Assembly (NCBI RefSeq): GCF_003481825.1 | Contig: NZ_QULW01000004.1 | Location: 62,001 to 126,000 of the forward strand | Reading direction: 5' to 3' | Length of the DNA stretch: 64,000 nt | From: Clostridium sp. OM02-18AC | GTDB taxonomy: Bacteria > Bacillota > Clostridia > Lachnospirales > Lachnospiraceae | In this document: piece by piece, positions 26,032-34,804 of the stretch | Position numbering within the stretch: the stretch's first letter is position 1 | Layout of the letters: every line of letters starts with the position of its first letter | Position numbers and translations under genes: made by a program | The notes under the pieces: model-generated | Seen by the model: the letters and a program-made list of their open reading frames with translations, nothing else | What the model was told of the DNA's origin: nothing | Databases searched by the model: none

Positions 26032-27209
26032 CACTGATCCCCTCCTTTTCCTGCTTTCAGTTCTTCTGCAAATGCAGCGAGTTTTTCGTCCAGATCTTCA
26101 TTTTTTGCTGCCGGCCAGAGCATTCTGCCAAAGGTGCAGGACTTGATGCCGCGGGCTGCAAGACTCTTTCTCTGGTTTGGCATATCCCAGGTAGCAACTT
26201 CGTCGTAAAGATTGGTATAGAAGATGACTGCCTCCGGCTTGGTCTCCTCCACCTCACGTTCCAGTGCCTCCACACGCTGGGAAACAAATGCTTTCTTTGC
26301 AGAAAACTCTCTCAGCATATAGCGGTCTACCAGCGCACGGGTTACCGGGTACTCCAGATTGAAGTCACGGTTGTAATAACGGTCTCCCCAGTTGGTATCT
26401 TCTCCGACGACCACAAGACCCTGTGCCTCGATCTTCTCGTAGAGTGCGGTATCTTCATGCTCTGCTCCGGTGTAGAAGACACGCGGTCCTTCCAGTACCG
26501 GCCAGCTCTTTGCGTCTTCCGTAACCTGACGCACCAGCTCAGTGTGGGCTGTACGCTCCATGAAAAGTCCGGCTCCGATGATCACCATCGCTTCGCTTCC
26601 GGCAATGTGTACCTCGTCTCCATGACGGAGAGCTGCCATCTCACGCAGTGCCTGACGGTTTTCGTTACAGATCTTTCCGGCTTCACGGATTGCTTCATCC
26701 GTGATCTCATGTCCGGCCCACTCTTCTACCTGTTTGCGGAACAGGTCCATGACAAATTCATTCCGTTTCTGGTGCATCTGGTGTCTGGTAAACAGCCAGT
26801 CAATGAATGCAAACGGAGGAAGGTTCTTCTCCGGTTCTACACGGTGCAGTTCTCTTAAATACAGGAAAATACGGATTACCACGTCGGTACTGTTGGAGAT
26901 TGCCAGCGCATCCAGCTGTTCTCCATAGGTGCCGTCGATCAGTTTTTCAAACTGCGCACGGACAACCGGCTCAAACGCGTATTCCAGATATTTGTTTGTC
27001 TCCTCCAGGGAACGGTCCGGATCTGCATAGATCTGAACAGGCAGCATGTCTGCTGCGATCAAAAGTTCATCCGGAACATCAAATCCCAGTTTACCAACTA
27101 CTTTTTTCCCCTGGGCGCGCCACTTTGCAGCTTCTGCGTCCCGGTGATCCCAGACTTCTTTCAAAGCAGTAAAGGCTTTGCTCCCCAAAGCACAATTACG
27201 AATGCTCAT
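26031..27209 (-). CDS. 2-hydroxyacyl-CoA dehydratase-like subunit lacking all cluster cysteines
   Basis: This 392-aa partner has the family layout: ELLIAADMLPVQIYADPDRSLEETNKYLEYAFEPVVRAQF, then DALAISNSTDVVIRIFLYLRELHRV, and a C-terminal EAVIFYTNLYDEVATWDMPNQRKSLAARGI. At each of the three places where active relatives have a cluster Cys (the YV-C-S, HT-C-D and RS-C-K type positions), this protein has Glu, Thr/Ser or Tyr/Asp. Its three Cys lie elsewhere. The start at 27209 (MSIRNCALGS) is chosen because upstream sequence shows no family similarity; a weak AGGA precedes it. The ATP-dependent activator (HgdC type) is absent from the window. It is translationally coupled to the next gene. Confidence 0.78.
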   Translation of the reverse strand: MSIRNCALGSKAFTALKEVWDHRDAEAAKWRAQGKKVVGKLGFDVPDELLIAADMLPVQIYADPDRSLEETNKYLEYAFEPVVRAQFEKLIDGTYGEQLDALAISNSTDVVIRIFLYLRELHRVEPEKNLPPFAFIDWLFTRHQMHQKRNEFVMDLFRKQVEEWAGHEITDEAIREAGKICNENRQALREMAALRHGDEVHIAGSEAMVIIGAGLFMERTAHTELVRQVTEDAKSWPVLEGPRVFYTGAEHEDTALYEKIEAQGLVVVGEDTNWGDRYYNRDFNLEYPVTRALVDRYMLREFSAKKAFVSQRVEALEREVEETKPEAVIFYTNLYDEVATWDMPNQRKSLAARGIKSCTFGRMLWPAAKNEDLDEKLAAFAEELKAGKGGDQ

Positions 27210-27297
27210 CGGTGTGTCACATCCTTTCCAAAATATGGTGGAACAGGTTCTTTTCCAATTTTCCTGAAGACTGTTCCACGCTCTTACATGAATCCGA

Positions 27298-28443
27298 TCA
27301 CGGTGTCTTGCTTTCCATGATGACATAACTGCCGTCATCACTCCAGCGCAGCGCGGCATTTAAATTTGCGCCGTCGGTCTGACGAAGAATGAAATCCAGA
27401 ACTTTCTGACCACCATGGTCTCTTGTCTTCACGACAATATTTCCAGATTTTTCAATGTAGCACGGAATGAATCCGCACTCTGTCACGCCGTCCTTGTTTG
27501 CCATAACTTTGGCGATCATGGTGTAACGGGAAGGTTCCGACCATGGGTAAAACGGTACTTCATAATGTCCGTCTCCCCGGCCTTCTTTTGCCCGCTGCTT
27601 TAAGTACGCAATCATCTCCGGGGTGTCATTGTAACCGGCCGTCATGGCGTAAGTCACACAGACGAAATTTCCAAGTCCATGATAAATCGGTTTGCCCTTA
27701 TAGAGTTCCACCCCTTTTAGTACATGGTGATGATGGGCGAAGATAATGTCGGCTCCGGCATCCAGCGCCGCGTAACACATTGGCTGCTCATATGCATCCA
27801 GACGCGGATGGTCACCGCCGTTTCCTTTGTGGAATACCACCACTGCGATATCCACCTGTTTTTTCAGTTCCGCTACCTCTTCCTGCAGTTTGCGGATATC
27901 CTGCTCCCAGATAAAGGTGTAAACCTTTGCTGGACAGCCCGGCATATCCCGCGCCGGAACGTAGCTGGTTTCTACTTTTACATAATTGGCTCCCGGCTTC
28001 TGGGAAGTCGCCCAGCCAAGCTGCGGGCCTGTCGCATTGTAAGAAAGTACGCCGATTTTCAAACCGTCTTTTTCTACAATGGCAGGCTTTTTCGCCTCCA
28101 TGATATTGGCACCGCCCCCTGCAGGGTGAATGCCAAGCTCTTTTAATTTTTCCACGGTATCGATCACGCCGTACGGCCCACAGTCGTACAGGTGGTTACC
28201 GGCTACCGTGGCAATATCAAACCCGATATCCGCCAGCACCTCAAGGTGCTGGGGATTGGATGGCGGTGCCTGGATATCGATGCAGGACGGAAGATTGCGG
28301 GTCGTGTGGGGGGTCTCCACATGACCGATCAGCACATCCTGTTCTCCAAGGATTTCCCGCGTTCCCTCGAAATAAGGCTCCATAGGTCCGGGTTCGTCTA
28401 AAATCAGATCGCCGACACAGCAGATGCTGATTTCTTTATTCAT
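27298..28443 (-). CDS. CapA-family metallophosphatase-like protein, cytosolic (copy 1)
   Basis: This 381-aa protein begins directly with the CapA calcineurin-like fold: CVGDLILDEPGPMEPYFEG, GHVETPHTTR, TVAGNHLYDCG, VVFHKGNGGDHP and FAHHHHVLKGVELYKGKPIYHGLGNF carry the expected Asp, Asn and His metal ligands. Classical CapA is a membrane-anchored poly-gamma-glutamate factor, but here there is no signal peptide or membrane helix. It lies between a CitMHS transporter and the dehydratase-like genes, which suggests a catabolic hydrolase or phosphatase. A similar gene at 29982 suggests two forms with different specificity. The ribosome site GGGGGAG is strong. Confidence 0.85.
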   Translation of the reverse strand: MNKEISICCVGDLILDEPGPMEPYFEGTREILGEQDVLIGHVETPHTTRNLPSCIDIQAPPSNPQHLEVLADIGFDIATVAGNHLYDCGPYGVIDTVEKLKELGIHPAGGGANIMEAKKPAIVEKDGLKIGVLSYNATGPQLGWATSQKPGANYVKVETSYVPARDMPGCPAKVYTFIWEQDIRKLQEEVAELKKQVDIAVVVFHKGNGGDHPRLDAYEQPMCYAALDAGADIIFAHHHHVLKGVELYKGKPIYHGLGNFVCVTYAMTAGYNDTPEMIAYLKQRAKEGRGDGHYEVPFYPWSEPSRYTMIAKVMANKDGVTECGFIPCYIEKSGNIVVKTRDHGGQKVLDFILRQTDGANLNAALRWSDDGSYVIMESKTP

Positions 28444-28476
28444 ATAAATACTCCCCCTTATCGTAAATCCGCTTGA

Positions 28477-29775
28477 TTAGAACGGAATCTTACCAATTAC
28501 AGCGCCAAATACGGTACATAAAATGGTTACAAGCCAGATCCATTTGAAGGAATATTTCAGGTGCTCACCCATGGTGCAGTCTGCCAGGCCAAGTGCCAGG
28601 TACGGAGACGGTCCGATGAGGGTGATACCAGCTGCGATCGCACACGGAACTACGATAGAAGTTGCCAGTGCCAGATCGGTTACACCGTATGTGCTGACGA
28701 TCTGCTGCATGATCGGGGTCAGTGCGAAGTAAATATTATCACTACCGATGATGGTATTGATCGGCATTACCAGAAGAGATACTAAGAAGCACAGATGTCT
28801 GCCAAGGCTTTCTGGAAGCACTGCAAGGATGGTGTTGGTCATGCTTTCGATCATGCCGGTTCCGTTCATAACACCAACTAAAACACCGATTGCGATAATG
28901 GTCATAACCATGTTGATCGCCGGGCCGCCGTACTGTTTGATCTTCGCGCCCTGTTCCTTGGTGGTCTTGAAGTTTACGATCAGAGCCAGGCCAAATGCTA
29001 CGATAAATCCGATTGCGGTACCAAACCAGCCAAGAAGAAGACCAACGATCATGAATGCGGTTAACGCCATATCAAAGATCAGGACCGGTCTGCTGACAGA
29101 AACTTTTGCCGGCTGGGCTAAGGTTTTCTTTAATTCTGCGAACTCTTCATCAGTCATACCTGCACCGTTTTTCTTCTCGAGTGCTGCGATCGGGATCATG
29201 AGAAGCAGGGAAATGACGATCGCGAATGCCTGGATCGGTGCCAGGTAACGCCATAACTCCTGTGCATCCAGACCGGTTACGGAAGTAATACGGAGCATGG
29301 AAGCGCACCACGGTGTGATGTTCATTGCACCAGATAAGAGGCACATAACAAATACGATACAGATCGGGCGCATCTTCATTTTCTTGAAGATCGGCAGCAT
29401 GGTCGGAATGGTAACCAGAGCTGTGGTTGCACCGGAGCCGTCCAGATGAGAAATAATGGTAACGAAGCAGGCAACGTAAAGAACTGCCAAAACGTTGTTG
29501 CCAAGATATTTCATAACGCGGTTTACGATAACATCGAACATACCTACATCACTGAGCAGGCTGAAGAACATAACCGCGAATGAAAACAGGATAATGGTAT
29601 TCAAAACCGATTTGAAACCATCGTTCATAAAGCCCTGAATGTCTTTTAATCCATATCCAAGGATCAAAGCTGCGACGATCGGGATGATACCGAACACCGG
29701 GATAATGGATGTTTTATTGCTGATCAATAATACAACGATAATCGCCAACATGATAAAGCCCATTGCTGTTGTCAT
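28477..29775 (-). CDS. CitMHS-family citrate/carboxylate:cation symporter
   Basis: This 432-aa membrane permease has about twelve helices. The family motif region SHLDGSGATTALVTIPTMLPIFKKM and the C-terminal NTIIGSDNIYFALTPIMQQ and GITLIGPSPYLALGLADC place it in the CitMHS (Mg/Ca-citrate:H+) group of the ion transporter superfamily. It probably brings the carboxylic-acid substrate of the island into the cell. GGGGG precedes the ATG. It sits between the two CapA-type genes in the same orientation. Substrate specificity within carboxylates cannot be inferred. Confidence 0.88.
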   Translation of the reverse strand: MTTAMGFIMLAIIVVLLISNKTSIIPVFGIIPIVAALILGYGLKDIQGFMNDGFKSVLNTIILFSFAVMFFSLLSDVGMFDVIVNRVMKYLGNNVLAVLYVACFVTIISHLDGSGATTALVTIPTMLPIFKKMKMRPICIVFVMCLLSGAMNITPWCASMLRITSVTGLDAQELWRYLAPIQAFAIVISLLLMIPIAALEKKNGAGMTDEEFAELKKTLAQPAKVSVSRPVLIFDMALTAFMIVGLLLGWFGTAIGFIVAFGLALIVNFKTTKEQGAKIKQYGGPAINMVMTIIAIGVLVGVMNGTGMIESMTNTILAVLPESLGRHLCFLVSLLVMPINTIIGSDNIYFALTPIMQQIVSTYGVTDLALATSIVVPCAIAAGITLIGPSPYLALGLADCTMGEHLKYSFKWIWLVTILCTVFGAVIGKIPF

Positions 29776-29818
29776 AACGTTTCCCCCTTATTTTGCTGCA
29801 TGATTTTCAAACATTTTC

Positions 29819-29951
29819 GTAACTGTTCAGTACCTTCACAGTCACGAGCAAAAATCCATTGAAAATTGCCTTCGGCAATGGGATTTTTGCTTTCTAGCCC
29901 ATGTTTTCGTACGGTCAGCGCAGCAAGTGCGCAGACCTACTGAATAGTTAC
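29819..29951. repeat. Structured intercistronic element with outer inverted repeat
   Basis: GTAACTGTTCAGTA (29819) pairs with TACTGAATAGTTAC (29938-29951), 13 of 14 positions. Inside is a second stem, GCAAAAATCC/GGATTTTTGC, enclosing ATTGCC-ttc-GGCAAT. The first 24 nt recur identically at 44419. It may process or attenuate the transcript between the CapA-type gene and the CitMHS gene. Confidence 0.6.
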
Positions 29952-29981
29952 ACATTTTCTGTTTTTGAATGTTAGCAGATC

Positions 29982-31136
29982 TTATTCTTCTCCTGTAACC
30001 TGTACCCATCCTTCTGCTCTCCACTTCAGCTGGATGGAAAGTTTCTGTTCCTTTGAGATCTGTTCTACATAGTCGATGACCTCTTTGGCTTCCTCATAGG
30101 TTTTCAGGATTTCCGGTGCTCCCTGTTTGTTGATATAGCAGGGAACAAAACCAAACTCCGTAATGCCTTCTTTTGTTGCAGTCATCCGGGCAAGCATGGT
30201 CTTGCGGCTCTCCGGATTGAATGCGTAGAACGGCATATCCGGATCCGGTGTAAAGCCAAACAGCTTCTTGCGCTGTTCGATCCAGCGCAGGCGTTCCGGA
30301 CTGTTGTTGTCACCACTCGGTGTCAGTGCATGGGTAACACAGACAAAGTTGCCGAGATTGTGATAAATCGGCTTGCCACGGTACACTTCGATTCCGCGAA
30401 GAATGTGGGCATGATGTCCGATCACTGCATCGGCTCCCGCATCGATTGCCGCATGTGCCAGAGGTTTCTCGTACATTTGGATCTCGGCGTGGGTATGTAC
30501 CATTCCCTTATGCAGTGCTACTAAAAGAATGTCGCACTGGCTGCGCAGTGCACGGATTGCATCCTGCATTTCTTCCAGAGAATCCGGCTCCGGGAAAGTG
30601 TAAACCTTTGACGGAAGTCCCGGTGTTGCTCTCGGTGACGGCTCATGGTGCGTCAGGATCTGTACATAGGAAACTCCTGCTTTGTGCGAAGTCGCCCAGC
30701 CCTCTTTCGGTCCTACCGCATTAAACCCGATGAGGCCAACCCGGATTCCTTTCTTTTCCACGATCGCAGGTGTTTTCGCCTCTGCCAGGGTTCTTCCGGT
30801 TCCTGTCACCGCAATGCCCAGCTTTTTGAGCAGGTCAATGGTGTCCACAATTCCCGGAACTCCATTGTCATGGGCGTGGTTACCGCAGGTGGTGCACATG
30901 TTAAATCCGCAGTCTTTTAACGGATTTAAGTTTTCCGGTGGTGCCGGTGGTGCCGGGATGTCCGTACTGTTCGCTTCCCCACGGTCTGTGTGCGGCACTT
31001 CGATCTGCCCGATCACAAAGTCCCCTTTCGCCAGGAATTCTCTGGATGGCTCGAAGAAAGAATACGGATCCGGTTCATCGATGATGATATCTCCCGTAGC
31101 CAGGATCAGCGCCTGATCCTCTGCTTCCTTTCCCAT
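29982..31136 (-). CDS. CapA-family metallophosphatase-like protein, cytosolic (copy 2)
   Basis: This 384-aa paralogue of the 27298 gene has the same motif order: ATGDIIIDEPDPYSFF, GQIEVPHTDR, TTCGNHAHDNG, VALHKGMVHTH and GHHAHILRGIEVYRGKPIYHNLGNF. The metal-ligand pattern is complete. No signal peptide or membrane segment is present, so it is predicted cytosolic. It is the first gene of the operon running CapA2, CitMHS, CapA1, the dehydratase-like pair, CaiB, perhaps MATE. AGGAGG lies 10 nt before the start. Two palindromes upstream (31159 and 31263) may be operators for the divergent regulator. Confidence 0.85.
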   Translation of the reverse strand: MGKEAEDQALILATGDIIIDEPDPYSFFEPSREFLAKGDFVIGQIEVPHTDRGEANSTDIPAPPAPPENLNPLKDCGFNMCTTCGNHAHDNGVPGIVDTIDLLKKLGIAVTGTGRTLAEAKTPAIVEKKGIRVGLIGFNAVGPKEGWATSHKAGVSYVQILTHHEPSPRATPGLPSKVYTFPEPDSLEEMQDAIRALRSQCDILLVALHKGMVHTHAEIQMYEKPLAHAAIDAGADAVIGHHAHILRGIEVYRGKPIYHNLGNFVCVTHALTPSGDNNSPERLRWIEQRKKLFGFTPDPDMPFYAFNPESRKTMLARMTATKEGITEFGFVPCYINKQGAPEILKTYEEAKEVIDYVEQISKEQKLSIQLKWRAEGWVQVTGEE

Positions 31137-31158
31137 AACGTCATATCCTCCTTTCCAT

Positions 31159-31279
31159 TGACATATATGTCATTTACCGCTCCGGCAAATTTTATATGTT
31201 AATTTTATCGCAAATAACACCTTGGGAACAGGTCGGAAGCGCACACATTTCCCCCCACTTTCATGTGCAGTCTGCACAT
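31159..31279. promoter_or_regulatory. Two palindromic operator candidates between CapA2 and a divergent PucR-type regulator
   Basis: TGACATATATGTCA (31159-31172) is a perfect 14-nt palindrome 23 nt before the CapA2 start. ATGTGCA-gtc-TGCACAT (31263-31279) has perfect 7-bp arms. The TGTGCA half-site recurs upstream of other island genes. Confidence 0.5.
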
Positions 31280-31427
31280 TTTCAGACGTTCAATTCCCTT
31301 TTATCTGTACAAAACAGAATATTTTTACTATGATAATGTTGTTCATTTTTTATCTAAAACAAATTTTTAAAATCTGTCGGCTCCATACATCTGGATTCGC
31401 CGGCAGTCACAAGGAGAATGATCCAGC

Positions 31428-33071
31428 ATGAGTCTTTTTACCTCTACCATGCTTCAGGCATGGATCAAAGATCTGATCATAAACGTCCGCACAGGTCAGG
31501 GAAACTTATCGTGCAGCGGCGGCATTATGCTGATGACAAACCCCGACATGCTTCTTTCCCCGGAATATCTCTATATCGGTGAGGCAGACACCATTTCAGA
31601 GTTTCTGCTGCAGAACCCTGACATTCAGCCGGGAACCTTTCTGATCAGCGCCGGGGACCTTTGTTTGCTTCCTGACTCTGTCTCTGAAAATCTTACGATC
31701 ATTGAGACGAATCAGGAACTGCTTTCCCTTTATAACCGGCTTCATGAACATCTGCACCGCTTTCGCGTCTGGGACGAAGAGTTGCATCATATCGTATATA
31801 CAAATGGCGGACTGCAAAAGCTTTTGGAATACGCCTACCAGGAACTTCATGCCACGATCCTGCTTTTAAATTCCGGTTATAAGCACATTGCTTCCGTCTA
31901 TGATCCGGACACCCACGATCCGACCGCCGATGAGTTAAGAGAAAACGGTTATCAGTCTTATGACACCATCCAGACCATCCACCATGAACCTGCGATCCGC
32001 TGGGGTGAGCACCGCGAATACGCGGAATACATTTCTTCCCTCAGCGGCAATTACACGATCGTGCGCCTGATCCACTATCATGATGAACTCGTTGCGCGCC
32101 TGTGCGTCATTTTAAACAGTTCTGAAGCGAATCCGTATTATTCTGATCTGAATGAGCTCTTGTCAAACTATGTCGCGGAATATCTGTTTAACAACCAGAG
32201 CAGCGACTACAGCGGCAACTCCCAGTTCGGTGCACTGGCCGCCGACCTGATCGAATGCCGGATCGCCAGCGAGGAAGAGCTGCAGCAGCGTTTAAAACAG
32301 ATCAAACTTGCCACCCGGCGCTATTACCATGCCATGCTGATCGCATTTCCAGCTACGGAACACCCCGGGCCAACCATTCCCTGGAACTACATCATCAACC
32401 AGCTGGAATACATTTTCCCGTTCAGCAATATCACAACCTATAAAGGGGAAATTTTCCTGATCATCCGGAAAATGAAGCGCCGCAGCCGCCTCAGCTTCAA
32501 CGAAGATGCGCTTTCACGGATTCTGGAAAGTTATCACGGCTATGCCTGCGTCGGCAATGCATCGGAATTTCTCATGTCACTGCCGCCGGTCTACCACCAG
32601 TGTCACGAAGCACTGCGTATTGGGCAGATTATGAATCCCAAGCAGCGTATTTTCTATTATGAAGACTACAGTATCTATCATATCATTGAACTGGCCGCCG
32701 AAACTTCCCGCCAGAAACTGGGAAGCCGCAACCTGGTGCATCTGTGCAACAATGAACTGATTGCGCTGGTCTTATACGACAAAAAGTACCACACCAATCT
32801 GGTGGAAGTCCTGCAGACCTATCTGCTCCACGAACGCAACACCAGCGAAGCCGCCAAGGCGCTCTTCATCCACCGCAATACCATGCTGAACAAGATCCAT
32901 AAGATCGAAGAGGTCATTGACAGCAGCTTAGATGACCCCAAGCTTCGGGAACGGCTTTTGTTCAGCTGCCGCGTCATCGAATATATGTCACGCTACTGTC
33001 ACGAGGATATTCTGGTGCTGAAGCGGAATCTGGAAAAAGAAAAAACAAACACAACTATCAAAAGCGATTAA
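31428..33071 (+). CDS. PucR-type transcriptional regulator 1
   Basis: This 547-aa protein ends in the PucR/CdaR-type helix-turn-helix (about 455-520: VEVLQTYLLHERNTSEAAKALFIHRNTMLNKIHKIEEV). The long N-terminal part is probably an effector-sensing region (about 130-230) followed by a GGDEF-like degenerate middle domain. It diverges from the CapA2-CitMHS operon and is the obvious candidate to control it. AAGGAG lies 11 nt before the ATG. Three further regulators of the same architecture occur in the island at 33332, 53188 and 57696. Confidence 0.88.
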   Translation: MSLFTSTMLQAWIKDLIINVRTGQGNLSCSGGIMLMTNPDMLLSPEYLYIGEADTISEFLLQNPDIQPGTFLISAGDLCLLPDSVSENLTIIETNQELLSLYNRLHEHLHRFRVWDEELHHIVYTNGGLQKLLEYAYQELHATILLLNSGYKHIASVYDPDTHDPTADELRENGYQSYDTIQTIHHEPAIRWGEHREYAEYISSLSGNYTIVRLIHYHDELVARLCVILNSSEANPYYSDLNELLSNYVAEYLFNNQSSDYSGNSQFGALAADLIECRIASEEELQQRLKQIKLATRRYYHAMLIAFPATEHPGPTIPWNYIINQLEYIFPFSNITTYKGEIFLIIRKMKRRSRLSFNEDALSRILESYHGYACVGNASEFLMSLPPVYHQCHEALRIGQIMNPKQRIFYYEDYSIYHIIELAAETSRQKLGSRNLVHLCNNELIALVLYDKKYHTNLVEVLQTYLLHERNTSEAAKALFIHRNTMLNKIHKIEEVIDSSLDDPKLRERLLFSCRVIEYMSRYCHEDILVLKRNLEKEKTNTTIKSD

Positions 33072-33100
33072 AAAGCCAGAAAACTGCCTGGATAAATCGC

Positions 33101-33137
33101 GAAATGCCGGTCCCGCATTCACCGGGGCCGGCATTTC
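33101..33137 (+). terminator. GC-rich hairpin after regulator 1
   Basis: GAAATGCCGG (33101-33110) pairs with CCGGCATTTC (33128-33137). The T-tail is poor, so it is a weak terminator or another kind of structure. Confidence 0.5.
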
Positions 33138-33331
33138 TGTCACTGGTTATTATAACAAATCCAGCAAACGCTGAACATTTGTTATCGATTCGATTTCCAT
33201 GATGCCATGGAAAATTTTCTGGATCTGATCTTCGGTATATTCTTTGGAAAGAAGACCGTTTTCTGGCACAGAACCCCAACGACCTTACGATTTTTATCTG
33301 CAGCCTCTCCTATTACCAAGCTCATGAAGAC

Positions 33332-34720
33332 ATGTTTACCCCATTCCGGCGCCTCACGCTTGTGATCGCGGATAAATCCATGCCCGATACCGCCGGATTC
33401 TATACCCGGCATTCTTATATGAACCTGCTGCACATTTCTGCCAGTGTTCTGGAAGTATATTCCCAGTTTCTCGCCTGTTTTCATATGTACCACATTTGGC
33501 GTACCCACTTAAACACCACTTTCACCTACGCCAATCCCAGTACCATCATGCCGGCGCTGTCCCGGGTAGCAGGCTGCGCGGTCTACATGTATTCCCAAAA
33601 CGATTTGATCCTTATGGATTACTCCTGCACAGGCTTAGACATCCCATTCACCAGGAATCTTTGCTCCTGCTTTTATCTGCCGGAAGAAATCCGCCCATTT
33701 GTAGGACAGATCCACAATCCACCGGAAAATCCGGTATGCGGTACATTCCAGAATGGTCCGCAGTACATGCTGCACTCCCTGCGTGACTTTCAGGGATTTT
33801 CCATCATCCTGCTTTTCGTGTATGAAACAAAGCTGCATGTTGACATCCCCTCCAATGATTTTCTCTATATGATATCCGGTCAATGGGAAAAACATATGGA
33901 TTTCCAGAAAAATTTCCACCACAACATCGTACCCACCGCCTGTGACCGGTTAATTGCGCTTTTGTCTGATCCGGAAAGCAGCGATTCCGATATTCCGGAC
34001 CTGATCCATGAACTTTCTTGGCCGCTTAAGCAGTGGAACGCCTGGATCGATATTCATTTTCCAAGCCTGGACTCTCCTGCCCTTCATCAGGTCATCCTGA
34101 AAAATGAGCTGCAGCAGTTTTTCCCGGAACAAAATCTTGCATTCTATCAGGACACGGTCACGGTTTTGTACAGCACCGCAAATTACACGGTCTCTCCTGC
34201 GATTCCGGATCATTTTCCAAAATGGCTGAAACAGCACAATGCCTATGCCGCCATCGGTCCGTTTTCCGAAAAGCAGGAAACCTGGCGGGAGCATCTGACT
34301 CTGTGCAAACAGCTTTATGCCATCGCACATACAGCAGATTCCGGTTATCTTTTTTCTTATCAGGACTATCTGGTCCCCCTGGCACTCGACCGTCTGCAGC
34401 AGTCCTGCCCGCAAAAAAGCATTCCGGCCTGCTACTGTCATCCTATGATCCCATTGCTTGAAACTTATGACCGCGAAAACAACACCGCCTTTGCCAAAGT
34501 CCTGTTCACCTACCTCTACCACAGCTGCAATGTCAACCAGGCCGCAGGTGCACTTTTCATGCACCGGAATACCGTGCGCAAACAGATTCAGAAGCTCTCC
34601 GAGCTGTTCCAGCTGGACTTAGAATGTCCGAATACCCGTGTACAGCTCTTGTTTTCCTTTTATATGAGAGAACATCCGCAATCTGCAGAAATGCCCATGA
34701 TACCAATCCATTACACATAA
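33332..34720 (+). CDS. PucR-type transcriptional regulator 2, probably 5'-degenerate
   Basis: The called part (462 aa) ends in the same HTH as its neighbours (VLFTYLYHSCNVNQAAGALFMHRNTVRKQIQKLSELF). The ATG at 33332 has no ribosome site. The same frame stays open back to 33203 and reads like protein (RFLAQNPNDLTIFICSLSYYQAHED). A second frame from 33156 to about 33250 also reads like protein (MENFLDLIFGIFFGK at 33207). Adding one A to the AAA at 33248-33250 would join them. The gene may be a frameshifted relative of regulator 1, or the sequence may have an indel. No intact start was found. The C-terminal DNA-binding domain is complete. Confidence 0.62.
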   Translation: MFTPFRRLTLVIADKSMPDTAGFYTRHSYMNLLHISASVLEVYSQFLACFHMYHIWRTHLNTTFTYANPSTIMPALSRVAGCAVYMYSQNDLILMDYSCTGLDIPFTRNLCSCFYLPEEIRPFVGQIHNPPENPVCGTFQNGPQYMLHSLRDFQGFSIILLFVYETKLHVDIPSNDFLYMISGQWEKHMDFQKNFHHNIVPTACDRLIALLSDPESSDSDIPDLIHELSWPLKQWNAWIDIHFPSLDSPALHQVILKNELQQFFPEQNLAFYQDTVTVLYSTANYTVSPAIPDHFPKWLKQHNAYAAIGPFSEKQETWREHLTLCKQLYAIAHTADSGYLFSYQDYLVPLALDRLQQSCPQKSIPACYCHPMIPLLETYDRENNTAFAKVLFTYLYHSCNVNQAAGALFMHRNTVRKQIQKLSELFQLDLECPNTRVQLLFSFYMREHPQSAEMPMIPIHYT

Positions 34721-34740
34721 ACATTTCAAAAGCCAAGCAC

Positions 34741-34779
34741 AAAAAAGCCGGAAAGCATTTTTCGCTTTCCGGCTTTTTT
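34741..34779. terminator. Bidirectional terminator
   Basis: AAAAAGCCGGAAAGC and GCTTTCCGGCTTTTTT form a long stem between the convergent regulator 2 and CoA-transferase genes, with A/T runs on both sides. Confidence 0.9.
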
Positions 34780-34804
34780 AGAAAATTATAAAGAAATCAC
34801 ATTT

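Noticed and set aside
24676..27209. Naming the pair hgdA/hgdB or fldB/fldC
   Set aside because: Most cluster-ligand Cys are missing and no activator gene is present, so a named dehydratase function is not supported.
27298..31136. A capsule or poly-gamma-glutamate synthesis locus
   Set aside because: No capB, capC or capE genes, and the two CapA-type proteins lack membrane anchors.
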